From: Rhodobiaceae bacterium
GTDB lineage: Bacteria > Pseudomonadota > Alphaproteobacteria > Parvibaculales > Parvibaculaceae
Reading direction: 5' to 3'
NCBI GenBank assembly: GCA_021404525.1
Contig: JAAWWE010000004.1
Span: 62,001-126,000, forward strand
Length of the DNA: 64,000 bases
Below the pieces are notes generated by a model. It was not told where the DNA came from. It did no database searches and worked only from the letters and a program-made list of their open reading frames with translations. This document shows, one piece after another, positions 36,555 through 45,815 of this stretch (positions are counted from its first letter, which is position 1; every line of letters begins with the position of its first letter). The position numbers and the translations under genes are program-made.

Positions 36555-37286
36555 ATGCACCTTCTGGTGACCCGCCCTCGAAAGGACGCTGACGCGCTCG
36601 CGCAAGTGCTTCAGGCGCATGGTCACGAGGTAACTATTGATCCTCTCATGTCGATTGAATTTCACCCAGATACCCCGCTCACTCGGACGGGCGTGCAGGC
36701 ACTCTTGATCACCAGCGCGAATGGCCTCAGGGCGATGATGGCTCGTGCTGATTTTTCGGAATGGCTCAGACTTCCGCTGGTGGCCGTGGGACCTACGACG
36801 GCTGCGTTGGCTCGCGAGGCAGGTTTTTGCTCCGTTTTTGAAGCTGACGGTGATGTGGTGTCGCTTGTTGAGCTGGTTCAAAAGAAGCTGCAGCCAGATG
36901 GCGGACCCTTGCTGCACATAGCCGGAACTGTTGTTGCGGGTGATCTAAAGGGCGCGTTAGAGGCCGATGGCTTCTGGGTTGAGCGCGCCGTCCTTTATGA
37001 GGCAAAGACAGCCGATAGCCTTTCCCCTGGGACGATCACGGGTGTGCGGTCAGGCATGATTGCCGGGGTGCTTCTCTATTCAAAACGGTCCGCAGAAACA
37101 TTCGTCCATCTATGCCAGGCGGCGGGTCTTAGCGGTCAATTGTCGGGCTTGAATGCCTATTGTCTTTCGGCCAATGCGGCGCTGCCTTTGCAGGATATTG
37201 GATTGCGGGCGATCCATGTGGCATCTGCACCAAATGAAACCGATCTCCTTGCTCTGCTTGACCCCGTGTCGGGCTTTCAGAGCTAG
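36555..37286 (+). CDS. hemD: Uroporphyrinogen-III synthase
   Basis: A 243-residue two-domain HemD-like protein that would cyclise hydroxymethylbilane to uroporphyrinogen III. The family is poorly conserved; ALLITSANGLRAMM, VAVGPTTAALAREAGF and LLYSKRSAETF are in the expected places, and location 18 bp after hemC is strong support. Confidence 0.9.
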   Translation: MHLLVTRPRKDADALAQVLQAHGHEVTIDPLMSIEFHPDTPLTRTGVQALLITSANGLRAMMARADFSEWLRLPLVAVGPTTAALAREAGFCSVFEADGDVVSLVELVQKKLQPDGGPLLHIAGTVVAGDLKGALEADGFWVERAVLYEAKTADSLSPGTITGVRSGMIAGVLLYSKRSAETFVHLCQAAGLSGQLSGLNAYCLSANAALPLQDIGLRAIHVASAPNETDLLALLDPVSGFQS

Positions 37287-37419
37287 ACAAAAACAAACAG
37301 GGTGAGGTTCGCTCTCCCTTCTTGATTTCGCGTATACTCGACGGATCTATCGGGGAATATAAAGACGGGTGTTTTGTGCTCCGGAACTCTCGTCAGTGAC
37401 GTAACAAGGCAGTTGGGTA

Positions 37420-38634
37420 ATGACAGACAAAGACGATTCCTCTTCCAGCTCATCTGGCGACAGCAAGAAAACGCGTGACGCCCCGAAGCAGAGGGGGAGC
37501 GCGGGCGACCCCGCTGAAGACACGCCTCAGACCATTGAGGCGCAAGCCGTTGATGTGACCGGCAGAAATCGGTCGGTCGCCCTCGGGGCCGGGCTTGCGG
37601 GTGGCTTGATCGGTGCGGCTGTTGTTGGATTTGGCATTCTTTATGTGATGCCGCAGGCAGGTGACGCTGAGGATGGTCAAGTCGCGGCTCTGGACACGCG
37701 GGTAAGCGAACTCGGGGAATTGTTCCAGACGCGCACCGACGGGCTCTTTACCCGTCTCTCAGATGTTGAGGCGCTTGCGGCTCAGCATTCAACGCAGATC
37801 GGCGAAGCCCCCATTGGGGAGCGCTTGCAGGCTTTGGAGAGCCTTGCGGCCCAGATGCAGGATGATGCGGCCAAGTTTGAGGATCAACTGGCCGCGGTCG
37901 ATGCGGATCGGCTTACGTCAGAACTCGCTCTGCTGGCGGATACATTGCGGACGGTTTCTGATGATGTGCGTGGACTAAAGGAAGCTCAATTGCCCGCCGA
38001 CATTCCAGAACGCGTCGGTCAGATTGCTCAAGGGGTGAATGCGGCTGCCGAGCAGATCAACGCCCTCACGCTCCAGGTTGCTGCCTTAGAGGAAGAGGTG
38101 TCGCGCCCCGACCCGACAGCGGAGGCTGCGCTCGGCATTGCCCTTGCAAATCTTACCCGTGCGATTGATGCCGGTACGGCCTTTGATGCAGAGCTCGGGG
38201 CCATCGCTGCCCTTGCGCCAGAAGACCCTGCGGTTGTTGCGCTCGCAGAGGTCGCCCCAAAGGGAGTTCGGTCCTTCGCTTCTCTCTCCCAGGAATTTTC
38301 CGACCTCGTTGATCCGCTTCTGACCGCAGAGCGGCGAGCAGGTCGCGAAACCTTTTATGAACGCATTGTCGGCAGCGCGCTTTCCATTGTGACCGTGCGC
38401 CGCATTGGTGATGTAGAGGGCGACACGGTTGAAGCGATTGTCGCGCGCATTGAAACGCGCTTGGCGCAAGAGGATTTATCCGGTGCGCTGAGCGAGGCCA
38501 AACTCCTGACTGGGCCGGCTGCTGATGTCGCTGCAACATGGATTGCCGACGTTGACGCCCGGCAGCAAACTGATCGCCTTGTTCGAGATTTGTCGGCTCG
38601 TGTCTTGGCGCATGTCGCCGCTGGCGAGGAGTAA
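37420..38634 (+). CDS. Mitofilin/Mic60-like inner-membrane protein
   Basis: A 404-residue protein with a Ser/Lys-rich disordered cytosolic start, one membrane span (residues ~52-76, LGAGLAGGLIGAAVVGFGIL), a long helical coiled-coil region (~85-225) and a C-terminal helical mitofilin-like domain. Alphaproteobacterial Mic60 homologues shape intracytoplasmic membranes and are regarded as the ancestor of the mitochondrial crista-junction protein. The place between hemD and hemY is the conserved one. Overall identity to Mic60 is low in this family, so the call rests on layout and synteny. Confidence 0.85.
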   Translation: MTDKDDSSSSSSGDSKKTRDAPKQRGSAGDPAEDTPQTIEAQAVDVTGRNRSVALGAGLAGGLIGAAVVGFGILYVMPQAGDAEDGQVAALDTRVSELGELFQTRTDGLFTRLSDVEALAAQHSTQIGEAPIGERLQALESLAAQMQDDAAKFEDQLAAVDADRLTSELALLADTLRTVSDDVRGLKEAQLPADIPERVGQIAQGVNAAAEQINALTLQVAALEEEVSRPDPTAEAALGIALANLTRAIDAGTAFDAELGAIAALAPEDPAVVALAEVAPKGVRSFASLSQEFSDLVDPLLTAERRAGRETFYERIVGSALSIVTVRRIGDVEGDTVEAIVARIETRLAQEDLSGALSEAKLLTGPAADVAATWIADVDARQQTDRLVRDLSARVLAHVAAGEE

Positions 38635-38640
38635 GCTCTT

Positions 38641-40200
38641 ATGTGGCGTGTCCTTGTTCCGTTTTCGATCATCGCTGTTCTCTGCGCTGCTGCGATCTGG
38701 CTGGCGGATCATCCCGGCGTGGTGACGGTTGCCTGGGAGGGCTATGAAATTCGCACCAGTTTTGTCATGGGGCTGCTTGTCATTTCCCTGTCGACGATCC
38801 TCGGTGTGCTCGGCTACCGCCTGTTTGCGACTTTCATGAAAAGTCCGGCGGGGTTTACGTCCTTCCTTGCGACGCGAAAGCGTAAGAAGGGATATGACGC
38901 GCTTTCCAAAGGTATGGTCGCGATTGCAGCAGGGGATAGCCGTGAGGCAGATCTCTATGCGGGACAGGCGCACAAGCTCTTGGATGAGCCAGCCATGACA
39001 CTCTTACTCGCAGCGCAAGCTGCACAGATGAAAGGCGACAGTGCAGGGGCCACCCGCTTCTTTGAAGAGATGCGGGGACATTCGGAAACCGAATTTCTGG
39101 GATTGCGTGGCCTTTATGTTCAGGCAGGTCGCGTGGGCAATAAAGCGGCAGAACGCACCTATGCGGAAAAGGCTTTCGCGCTTCGCCCCCATACACCCTG
39201 GGCGGCCGAGGCAGCATTCACTGCTCAAGTCGCGGCGGGTGAGTTTGAGCGCGCCGCATCGACCCTTGATAAGATGTTGCAGGTCAAGCTCCTCACGCGC
39301 GATGTGGCGCGCCGCCGCCGTGCCGTTCTGTTGACGGCACATGCCATGCACCTTGCAGGCGGCGAAGACGGAGAAAAAGCGCTTCAGCTTGCGAGCGACG
39401 CTGTAGAGATGGAACCCACCTTTGCACCACCTGTCGCACTTGCTGCGCGGTTGATGGGAGAGGCGGGGCAGGTGCGCAAGGCTGGGCGTCTTGTTGAACG
39501 GGCGTGGGCGACACACCCCCACCCGGATCTGGCGGACGTTTACCTGACGCTGGTGGCGGATGAAAAACCTTTTGACCGTTTGCGGCGGGTAAAAGGACTG
39601 GCCGCGCGCAACCCGGGAGCGGGTGAAAGCCAGATGGCATTGGCACGTGCGGCGCTTGCGGCGCGAGATTTTGAAACGGCACGGGAAGCGCTGGAACCTC
39701 TTTTGGTGGGCGAGCCCTCTCAGCGGGTCTGTGAGTTGATGGGGGCGCTCGAGGGTGCAGAAGATCATGCTGCTGCGGCGCAGGTCTGGCTCACCCGGGC
39801 AATCCATGCGCCTGCGGACGCCTGTTGGGTCGCCGAAGGCTATCAGTCTCATTTGTGGGTTCCGATTGTGCCAGAAACCGGTGCGTTTGACGCGCTCAAC
39901 TGGCAGGTGCCCCAGCAGCGCGATGGAGAGCGGGCGGCGCTTATTCCACCCATGCAGGTTGTGGCGCCTGAGTCTCAATCAGAGCCTGTTTCTTCGGCAG
40001 AGGCGACGGAAGACAGTCCAGCTCTGGCGGATAAAAGCTCAGAGTCTTCAGAAGAAGCATCCGAGGAGGGTGCAGCGGTAGACGAAGCGGCCCCTCGTGC
40101 TACGCTGCCGGAGCATGTTGTGGTTGCGCCAGATGATCCGGGGCCGGAAGGTTCCGGGATTGAGGAAAATGGTGCCAATGGGGAGGCAGCAAAATGGTAG
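38641..40200 (+). CDS. hemY: HemY-type haem-biosynthesis-associated TPR membrane protein
   Basis: A 519-residue protein with two N-terminal spans (residues ~1-22 and ~40-62) and a HemY_N region, followed by TPR-like helical repeats (~90-400) and a ~90-residue acidic Ser/Glu-rich tail. It is the alpha/gamma-proteobacterial HemY, not protoporphyrinogen oxidase; a role in organising late haem synthesis is inferred from its conserved operon. It starts 6 bp after the Mic60 gene and overlaps the hydrolase gene by 7 bp. Confidence 0.9.
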   Translation: MWRVLVPFSIIAVLCAAAIWLADHPGVVTVAWEGYEIRTSFVMGLLVISLSTILGVLGYRLFATFMKSPAGFTSFLATRKRKKGYDALSKGMVAIAAGDSREADLYAGQAHKLLDEPAMTLLLAAQAAQMKGDSAGATRFFEEMRGHSETEFLGLRGLYVQAGRVGNKAAERTYAEKAFALRPHTPWAAEAAFTAQVAAGEFERAASTLDKMLQVKLLTRDVARRRRAVLLTAHAMHLAGGEDGEKALQLASDAVEMEPTFAPPVALAARLMGEAGQVRKAGRLVERAWATHPHPDLADVYLTLVADEKPFDRLRRVKGLAARNPGAGESQMALARAALAARDFETAREALEPLLVGEPSQRVCELMGALEGAEDHAAAAQVWLTRAIHAPADACWVAEGYQSHLWVPIVPETGAFDALNWQVPQQRDGERAALIPPMQVVAPESQSEPVSSAEATEDSPALADKSSESSEEASEEGAAVDEAAPRATLPEHVVVAPDDPGPEGSGIEENGANGEAAKW

Positions 40201-41261
40201 GTCGGATTTTTGGCGGGCTCGTCGCGCTCTTGGTTGTCGCGTTCGTTGCCCTGTTTGCGATATGGGGCGCGCTTGATAAATCCACTGAAGAATTGCTGCC
40301 GAGATATGCGAGCGAGGCGTCTCAGTTTCTGACGCTTCCCTCGGGGGCCACGGTTCACTATCGCGATGAGGGGAACAAAGACGGTCCCGTGCTTCTTCTG
40401 GTGCACGGCTCTAATGCCTCGCTCCATACCTGGGAGCCGTGGGTGCGGCTTCTTGGTGATGACTACAGGGTGATTACGCTCGACCTGCCTGGCCATGGCC
40501 TGACAGGCACCCATGAGAGTGATGATTATAGCCGTGCCGGTCAGGTTGCCTTTGTGAAAGAACTCGTCACGGCGCTTCAGCTCGACAAATTTGTCATGGG
40601 TGGCAACTCCATGGGCGGTGGGGTGACGCTGCAATATGCGGTGACACATGGGGACGACCTTCTCGGCATTATCCCGGTGTCGTCATCCGGCATGCCACGC
40701 AATGTGGAGAACGCATCGCCGCCGTTGGCGTTTCGTCTCGCGGCCACACCGGTCGTCAATCAGTTGATGCTTGTCATCACGCCGCGCTCCATTGTGGAGA
40801 ATGGCCTCAAGCATTCTATTGAGGATGATGCGCTGGTGACTGAAGCCATGATCGATCGCTACTTTGATATGACGCTTCATGATGGCAATCGCGGCGCGAC
40901 GCGGGCGCGGTTCCAGGGCTATGCCAATCGCGGCGTTGCAGATGCCACGCTTGCAGAAAAGATCCCGTCGATCGAACTGCCGGCCCTCATCATCTGGGGT
41001 GAGAATGATCCACTCATTCCGGTTGAGAGTGCGCATAAGATGAAAGAGGCACTGCCTCAGGCGAAGCTCGTGATTTATGAAAATGTGGGTCACATCGCTA
41101 TGGAAGAGGTACCTGAGGAAAGTGCTGCAGAGGTTCGGGCCTTTATGGCGCAGGTCACGGCGGTGCCCCAGGCAGCGGTCCCGCCGATGGTTCTGTGTGG
41201 GGAGGTAGCACCGATTGCAGAGGGGGCGGTGATCCCTGCGCCCTTTAAGTGCGGCGGGTAG
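40194..41261 (+). CDS. Membrane-anchored alpha/beta hydrolase
   Basis: A 355-residue protein with one N-terminal anchor (residues ~5-25) and an alpha/beta-hydrolase domain. LVHGSNASLHTW gives the oxyanion region, GNSMGGG the nucleophile Ser near 138, ENDPLIP the acid and VGHIAMEE the His. An extra ~40-residue C-terminal tail ends in a pair of cysteines. It overlaps hemY by 7 bp and is probably co-transcribed. Substrate unknown. Confidence 0.85.
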   Translation: MVGRIFGGLVALLVVAFVALFAIWGALDKSTEELLPRYASEASQFLTLPSGATVHYRDEGNKDGPVLLLVHGSNASLHTWEPWVRLLGDDYRVITLDLPGHGLTGTHESDDYSRAGQVAFVKELVTALQLDKFVMGGNSMGGGVTLQYAVTHGDDLLGIIPVSSSGMPRNVENASPPLAFRLAATPVVNQLMLVITPRSIVENGLKHSIEDDALVTEAMIDRYFDMTLHDGNRGATRARFQGYANRGVADATLAEKIPSIELPALIIWGENDPLIPVESAHKMKEALPQAKLVIYENVGHIAMEEVPEESAAEVRAFMAQVTAVPQAAVPPMVLCGEVAPIAEGAVIPAPFKCGG

Positions 41262-41409
41262 GCCGATCTCCAGGTTTTGTCAGGGTTTGGACCCTAGACA
41301 GGGACGGCAGATCGGTTTAAGGAATTGCCGACTTTATGTTTGTCACATTTCCGGACGGTGAACCGCCAGATCAGTTCAAGTTGGCACGTCACTGGAAATG
41401 CTTTGTTGG

Positions 41410-41485
41410 GCCGCTTTAGCTCAGTTGGTAGAGCACATCATTCGTAATGATGGGGTCGGGTGTTCAAATCACCCAAGCGGCACCA
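41410..41485 (+). tRNA. tRNA-Thr (anticodon CGT)
   Basis: A full cloverleaf folds: acceptor GCCGCTT/AAGCGGC, D-stem GCTC/GAGC, anticodon stem CATCA/TGATG around the loop TTCGTAA, T-stem GGGTG/CACCC around TTCAAAT. The anticodon CGT reads ACG (Thr). The 3' ACCA is encoded. It is a TsaD substrate class (ANN codon). Confidence 0.97.
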
Positions 41486-41648
41486 CAAGCCAGGCAATAT
41501 GATTGCCGCCGCTGTCAGGCGACAGGCGTCTTTCTTACATCTCCCCATGATTTTGATCCTGCGCGACGGCGATCTATATCGTTTAAGGACGGCAGATGTT
41601 TTCTGTCGCCTGGACGGTCAATGGTTGCCTCAACAGAGGGTGTTTCTC

Positions 41649-42110
41649 ATGAATAAAGCTGTCTCATTTGTGCTCTTCCTGCTGGTGGTTGTGGGGGGTG
41701 GGCTTACGATTGGCACGCTCACCATCCCAGGTGAGTGGTATGCCGCGCTGGAGAAGCCGTTTTTCAACCCGCCAAACTGGGTGTTCGGGCCGGTCTGGAC
41801 CGCGCTCTATCTCATGATTGCCTTTGTTGGCTGGCGGGTCTGGCACCGGAAGGAGCGTGGGGCCCTGATGAGCCTTTGGGTGCTGCAGATGGGATTGAAC
41901 TTTCTGTGGTCCCCCATCTTCTTTGCTGCTCAGCAACCCCTTTGGGCGCTCGGCGTGATCGTGTTGCTGTTCCTGACCCTGCTTCTGTTCATGCGGCTGG
42001 CCTGGCGCCAGGACCGCCTATCGGCTGTCCTGTTTGTGCCCTATCTGGCCTGGGTTGGGTTTGCGACCTTGTTGAACGGGGCGATTGTTGTTCTTAACTC
42101 GGGGCAATAG
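41649..42110 (+). CDS. tspO: TspO/MBR family membrane protein
   Basis: A 153-residue protein with five membrane spans and the TspO-type aromatic motif (WYAALEKPFFNPPNWVFGPVWTALY). Relatives bind tetrapyrroles and may degrade or move porphyrins. Its location downstream of the haem operon and tRNA fits such a role but is not proof. The ATG at 41649 follows GAGGG at 8-bp spacing; the open frame back to 41460 runs out of the tRNA and is not coding. Confidence 0.92.
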   Translation: MNKAVSFVLFLLVVVGGGLTIGTLTIPGEWYAALEKPFFNPPNWVFGPVWTALYLMIAFVGWRVWHRKERGALMSLWVLQMGLNFLWSPIFFAAQQPLWALGVIVLLFLTLLLFMRLAWRQDRLSAVLFVPYLAWVGFATLLNGAIVVLNSGQ

Positions 42111-42210
42111 GGGCGCCCCAAATCACGACGCCCGCCCGTTTGCCTCAGCGGTCACAGGCGCTTAAGCTCGATCGCCAAACAGTGTGTCTTCTCCAATGTC
42201 GAGTGTGCCC

Positions 42211-42747
42211 ATGTCCCGTTCTGTTCTTGCTACCGCCCTGACCGTTGCCCTTCTCTCCGCCACGCCAAGTTTTGCCGAGGAAGCGGTCGAGCCCGTCACA
42301 GCGGCAGCCACACTCATCAATAGCGATGGGGAGGAAACGGGGCAGGCGACGCTCACCCAGGGGCCGACGGGTGTGCTTATTCACCTGAAAGTTTCGGGGC
42401 TCGAGCCTGGCAAGCATGGGCTGCATCTTCATGCCCATGGGGTGTGCGAACCGCATGAAGGTTTCAAAACAGCGAAAGGCCATGTGGGGCTTGTGCCGGG
42501 CGGTCATGGTCTCCTGAACCCTGAAGGGCCAGAGCCTGGCGATCTGCCAAACCTCTTTGTGGGGGCGGATGGCGTGGGCGAGATGGAAGCCTTTACCTCC
42601 CTTGTGTCGCTTGTGGAAGGTCACAACAATCTGCTGGACGAGGATGGTTCCACCTTCATCATTCATGAAAATGCAGACGATCATGTGACCCAGCCCATTG
42701 GCGGCGCGGGCGCCCGTGTTGCCTGCGGCGTGATCGAAGCGGACTGA
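42211..42747 (+). CDS. Exported Cu/Zn superoxide dismutase-like protein with altered zinc site
   Basis: A 178-residue SodC-like protein with a signal peptide ending ATPSFA|EE. Copper-site histidines (LHLHAHG and FIIHENADDH), the bridging His in KGHVGL, the active-site Arg (GGAGARVACGVI) and the disulfide cysteines are present. In the zinc loop NPEGPEPGDLPNL, the His of the usual GPHAGD is replaced by Glu, so zinc binding may be altered. The start is taken at 42211 (an ATG at 42196 is possible). Periplasmic superoxide removal is the likely role if active. Confidence 0.85.
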   Translation: MSRSVLATALTVALLSATPSFAEEAVEPVTAAATLINSDGEETGQATLTQGPTGVLIHLKVSGLEPGKHGLHLHAHGVCEPHEGFKTAKGHVGLVPGGHGLLNPEGPEPGDLPNLFVGADGVGEMEAFTSLVSLVEGHNNLLDEDGSTFIIHENADDHVTQPIGGAGARVACGVIEAD

Positions 42748-42867
42748 CGCTCTCCGTTTACAATTTGTAACAGTGTTTTGCTGGAAGGGGCGCGTGCGCG
42801 TTCCTATCCTCAAGGCTGAGGCCTGTCAGGGCCTCTCCTATTTCGTCCAACGGACCTTGCCCAGCAC

Positions 42868-43476
42868 ATGACACGCTTAAAAGCTTTCCTCAACTCCCAC
42901 ACTTTCTTCTGGGCGCTCCTTGCGCTTCCGTCGGTGGGCATGATTGCGGGTGCGCTAAACGGGCGCGATCTTGAAAGCCTGCTGCACCCGACGGGCGAGT
43001 TTGCCGCACGGTTTATGATCATCGCCATGATGCTAACCCCGCTTCGCCTGATGTTTCCGGGTGCACGTCCTGTCCGCTGGTTGATGGCGCGGCGGCGCTA
43101 TCTGGGTGTTGCGGCGTTCGGCTATGCGGCGCTTCACACGCTCTATTATGTGATTGATCTCGGCACGCTTGATGCGGTGATGGCGGATGTGGTGAAGCTT
43201 GGCATCTGGACGGGCTGGGTCGCGTTCCTCATCTTTGTGCCTTTGGCGCTTACCTCAAATGCCGCCTCGGTCAAGATGATGGGCCCGGGCTGGCAAACGC
43301 TTCAACGGCTCGTCTATCTCGCCGCGATCATGACGCTGCTGCACTGGATCACCATCCACAATACGTTTGGGGGCGCGCTTGCGCACTTCGTGCCACTTGG
43401 CGTCCTGGAAGCGTATCGAGTCTGGAAGGTGCGGTTGGTCGGAAGGCCCGACGAGAGTAGTGCTAGCGCTTCATAG
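42868..43476 (+). CDS. msrQ: MsrQ-type haem-binding membrane protein
   Basis: A 202-residue protein with six hydrophobic segments of the ferric-reductase-like transmembrane fold; His residues in YAALHTLYYV and LLHWITIHN are likely haem ligands. MsrQ passes electrons from the quinone pool or flavin to the periplasmic methionine sulfoxide reductase MsrP. No msrP is visible next to it, so the partner would lie elsewhere. Confidence 0.88.
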   Translation: MTRLKAFLNSHTFFWALLALPSVGMIAGALNGRDLESLLHPTGEFAARFMIIAMMLTPLRLMFPGARPVRWLMARRRYLGVAAFGYAALHTLYYVIDLGTLDAVMADVVKLGIWTGWVAFLIFVPLALTSNAASVKMMGPGWQTLQRLVYLAAIMTLLHWITIHNTFGGALAHFVPLGVLEAYRVWKVRLVGRPDESSASAS

Positions 43477-43610
43477 ACTCTCCGCAAATTGATTTCGGAC
43501 CCGGTCTCAGAATGTTCTATGCTCCCCTCACGACGAAGACACTTTATTGACGCATCATCTTATCGATCCTCGTTTCACTCCGGTCGGATGATGCTTTGGG
43601 GGAGCTATCC

Positions 43611-44852
43611 ATGTGGCCATTGAGTAATTTGCTGAACACCTTTGTTCAGAAGGGGCGGCTGACCGTTTTTGATGTGGATGGCTCTCAGCACGAGTTCGGG
43701 ACGGCAGGTGAGGGCGAGGAAGCCGTGCATGTGACCATGCGGCTGCATGACAAGTCGCTTAAGTGGAAGCTCTTTCTCAATCCAGAACTCATTGCCGCCG
43801 AAGCCTATATGGATGGGGGCCTTACGTTTGAGGCCGGGTCCGGCTGTTATGATCTGCTCTTTCTCTTCTCCATCAATCGTGGGCCGCTTGCGAGTCACAA
43901 GGTGCAGGGCGGACTACGCCGGTTCTGGCGCTCCATGCGCCGCCGGCAGCAGGCGAATGATGTAGACAAGGCGAAGAGCCAAGCGCGGTCCCATTACGAT
44001 CTGTCGACAGAGATGTATCAGCTCTTCCTGGATGAGGAGCTCAACTATACCTGCGCCTTTTATGAAACGCCGGAGACGTCGCTTGAAGACGCGCAGGCCG
44101 CGAAGCTCACCCGGGCGACGGCGAAGCTGGGCTTGAAGCCCGGCATGACCGTTCTCGAAATCGGCGGCGGCTGGGGTGCCTTTGCCATTCGCATCGCAAA
44201 AGAGGGCGCACATGTGACCTCGCTTAATGTCTCGCCGGAACAGATCGCCATTGCCAAGCAGAAGGCCGAAGAAGCCGGGGTCAGCGATCTTGTTGACTTT
44301 GTGCAGGCGGACTACCGGGAGTATGAAGGGCAATTCGACCGGGTGGTTTCCGTCGGCATGATGGAGCATGTGGGCATCGGGCATTTTGACGATTATTTCG
44401 GCACGGTGCGCGATCTGCTGAAACCCGATGGCTATGCCTTTATCCATTCCATTGGGCGCAGCACCCAGCCCGGCACCACGGGGCCGTTCTTCCGGAAATA
44501 TATTTTCCCCGGTGGTTATGTGCCCGCGCTTTCGGAAACGTTTGAAGCACTGGAGCGGCAGGGCCTTTGGGTTGATGATATGGAAGTGTTACGGCTCCAC
44601 TATTACTACACGCTTCGAGACTGGCGGACGCGCTTTACGGCCAACCGCGCGAAAGCGGCGGAGCTTTATGACGAGCGCTTCTGTCGCATGTGGGAGTTTT
44701 ATTTAGGCGCCGCAGAGCTTGGCTTCCTGCACGGGTCTAACATGGTGTTTCAGCTGTTGCTCTCGCCTCAGCGCGATGCGGTGCCGCTTAACCGGAACTT
44801 TATCATGGATGCAGAGCGCGCCATGATTGCCCGCGATAGCGCAGGCGTCTGA
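43611..44852 (+). CDS. cfa: Cyclopropane-fatty-acyl-phospholipid synthase family methyltransferase
   Basis: A 413-residue SAM-dependent enzyme that would methylenate unsaturated acyl chains of phospholipids. The SAM motif VLEIGGGWGAFAIRIA lies near residue 180; HYDLSTEMYQLFLDEELNYTCAFY precedes it and GMMEHVG follows, as in CFA synthases. The ATG at 43611 has GGGGGAG 6 bp upstream. It is followed 10 bp later by the YjbR-like gene. Confidence 0.92.
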   Translation: MWPLSNLLNTFVQKGRLTVFDVDGSQHEFGTAGEGEEAVHVTMRLHDKSLKWKLFLNPELIAAEAYMDGGLTFEAGSGCYDLLFLFSINRGPLASHKVQGGLRRFWRSMRRRQQANDVDKAKSQARSHYDLSTEMYQLFLDEELNYTCAFYETPETSLEDAQAAKLTRATAKLGLKPGMTVLEIGGGWGAFAIRIAKEGAHVTSLNVSPEQIAIAKQKAEEAGVSDLVDFVQADYREYEGQFDRVVSVGMMEHVGIGHFDDYFGTVRDLLKPDGYAFIHSIGRSTQPGTTGPFFRKYIFPGGYVPALSETFEALERQGLWVDDMEVLRLHYYYTLRDWRTRFTANRAKAAELYDERFCRMWEFYLGAAELGFLHGSNMVFQLLLSPQRDAVPLNRNFIMDAERAMIARDSAGV

Positions 44853-44862
44853 GGGGTCGTTC

Positions 44863-45243
44863 ATGACCTATGAGCAATATAATAAATTCTGCGGCAGCCT
44901 TCCGGCGACTACGCACGTGGTGCAGTGGGGCGGCTCTCAGGTCTGGAAGGTGGGCGGCAAGGTCTTTGCCATCGGTGGCTGGGATGATGCCAAGTCAGGC
45001 AAACCCAGAGCAGCGATCACGTTTAAAGTGTCGAAGATAGCGTTTGAGATGCTGAAAGAGGAGCCGGGGCTTCGACCTGCGCCCTATCTGGCGTCGCGGG
45101 GCATGAGCTGGATCCAGAACTATGAGAAGCCCGGTCTCTCGGACAAAGACCTCAAGGCCTATATCAAAGAGTCCCATCGGATCGTGTCGCTTGGCCTGTC
45201 AAAAAAGAAGCAGAAAGAGCTGGGTCTCAATCAGGAGGCTTGA
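44863..45243 (+). CDS. MmcQ/YjbR family DNA-binding-like protein
   Basis: A 126-residue protein with the CyaY-like fold of MmcQ/YjbR, starting TYEQYNKFCGSLPATTHVVQWGG with WKVGGKVFAIG following. The family is annotated as DNA-binding, but function is unproven. It is probably co-transcribed with cfa and is closed by the terminator at 45268-45298. Confidence 0.9.
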   Translation: MTYEQYNKFCGSLPATTHVVQWGGSQVWKVGGKVFAIGGWDDAKSGKPRAAITFKVSKIAFEMLKEEPGLRPAPYLASRGMSWIQNYEKPGLSDKDLKAYIKESHRIVSLGLSKKKQKELGLNQEA

Positions 45244-45267
45244 TTGCTCCGAGGAGCGCGCACAAAA

Positions 45268-45298
45268 AAGCCGCCCTTGAAAATCTCAAGGACGGCTT
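45268..45298 (-). terminator. Rho-independent terminator between yjbR and the cold-shock gene
   Basis: On the minus strand AAGCCGTCCTTGA pairs with TCAAGGGCGGCTT (one mismatch) around a 5-base loop, followed by T residues, 22 bp after the cold-shock stop. On the plus strand the same stem follows yjbR by 24 bp but has a weaker tail, so it may work both ways. Confidence 0.9.
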
Positions 45299-45319
45299 AA
45301 ACTTGGTAACTCGAATGAG

Positions 45320-45529
45320 TTAGTCAACAACCGAGAGGTTCTCAGCAGAAGACTTGCCATTGCGGCCGACTTCAAGCTCGAAAGAAACCTTCTGGCCTTC
45401 GTTCAGCGTGGAGAGACCCGCACGCTCAACAGCAGAAATGTGCACGAATGCATCTTTGCTGCCGTCTTCTGGCTCAATGAAGCCGTAGCCTTTGGTTGCG
45501 TTGAAAAATTTGACTGTGCCTGTAGGCAT
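45320..45529 (-). CDS. Cold-shock domain protein
   Basis: A 69-residue single cold-shock domain with RNP1 ([11 protein letters not shown]) and RNP2 (DAFVHIS), a nucleic-acid chaperone or antiterminator of the CspA type. The 286 bp between its ATG and the amidohydrolase gene hold no gene and are long enough for a structured 5' leader typical of such genes. It ends at a strong terminator. Confidence 0.94.
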   Translation of the reverse strand: MPTGTVKFFNATKGYGFIEPEDGSKDAFVHISAVERAGLSTLNEGQKVSFELEVGRNGKSSAENLSVVD

Positions 45530-45815
45530 TTTGATCTTCCTCTAACAAGTATTTGGTCCGCGCTCGCGCACAGCGCGCGGTCACGGGTCTTCAACGATCA
45601 CATTGTCAGTGGATAGATAAGCTCGCCGGCGAACCGGAAATTCATTTAGCGCGCATCAAATGTAGAACGTATCCGGGGATTTACGCCGATTTCGACGGCC
45701 AAGTCAATGAAAGAGCCGTAGGGGAGGCCTTTTGGTGTGAAAGCGCACCAAAACACCTCTCCAGTCGAGGATAATGATGGGATGTTCGTCATAGGACGCG
45801 GCTGTGATGCAGGTG

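Noticed and set aside
36108..36917. 269-codon frame antisense to hemC/hemD
   Set aside because: Spans two well-identified genes and has no protein-like features.
39004..39978. 324-codon frame antisense to hemY
   Set aside because: Shadow of a GC-rich gene; composition rich in Arg, Cys and His, no domain and no signals.
38641..40200. hemY as a protoporphyrinogen oxidase
   Set aside because: There is no FAD-binding motif; TPR helices and two N-terminal spans fit the HemY of proteobacterial haem operons.
41460..41648. Extension of the TspO frame back into the tRNA gene
   Set aside because: It begins inside the tRNA and has no similarity to TspO; a good ribosome site precedes 41649.
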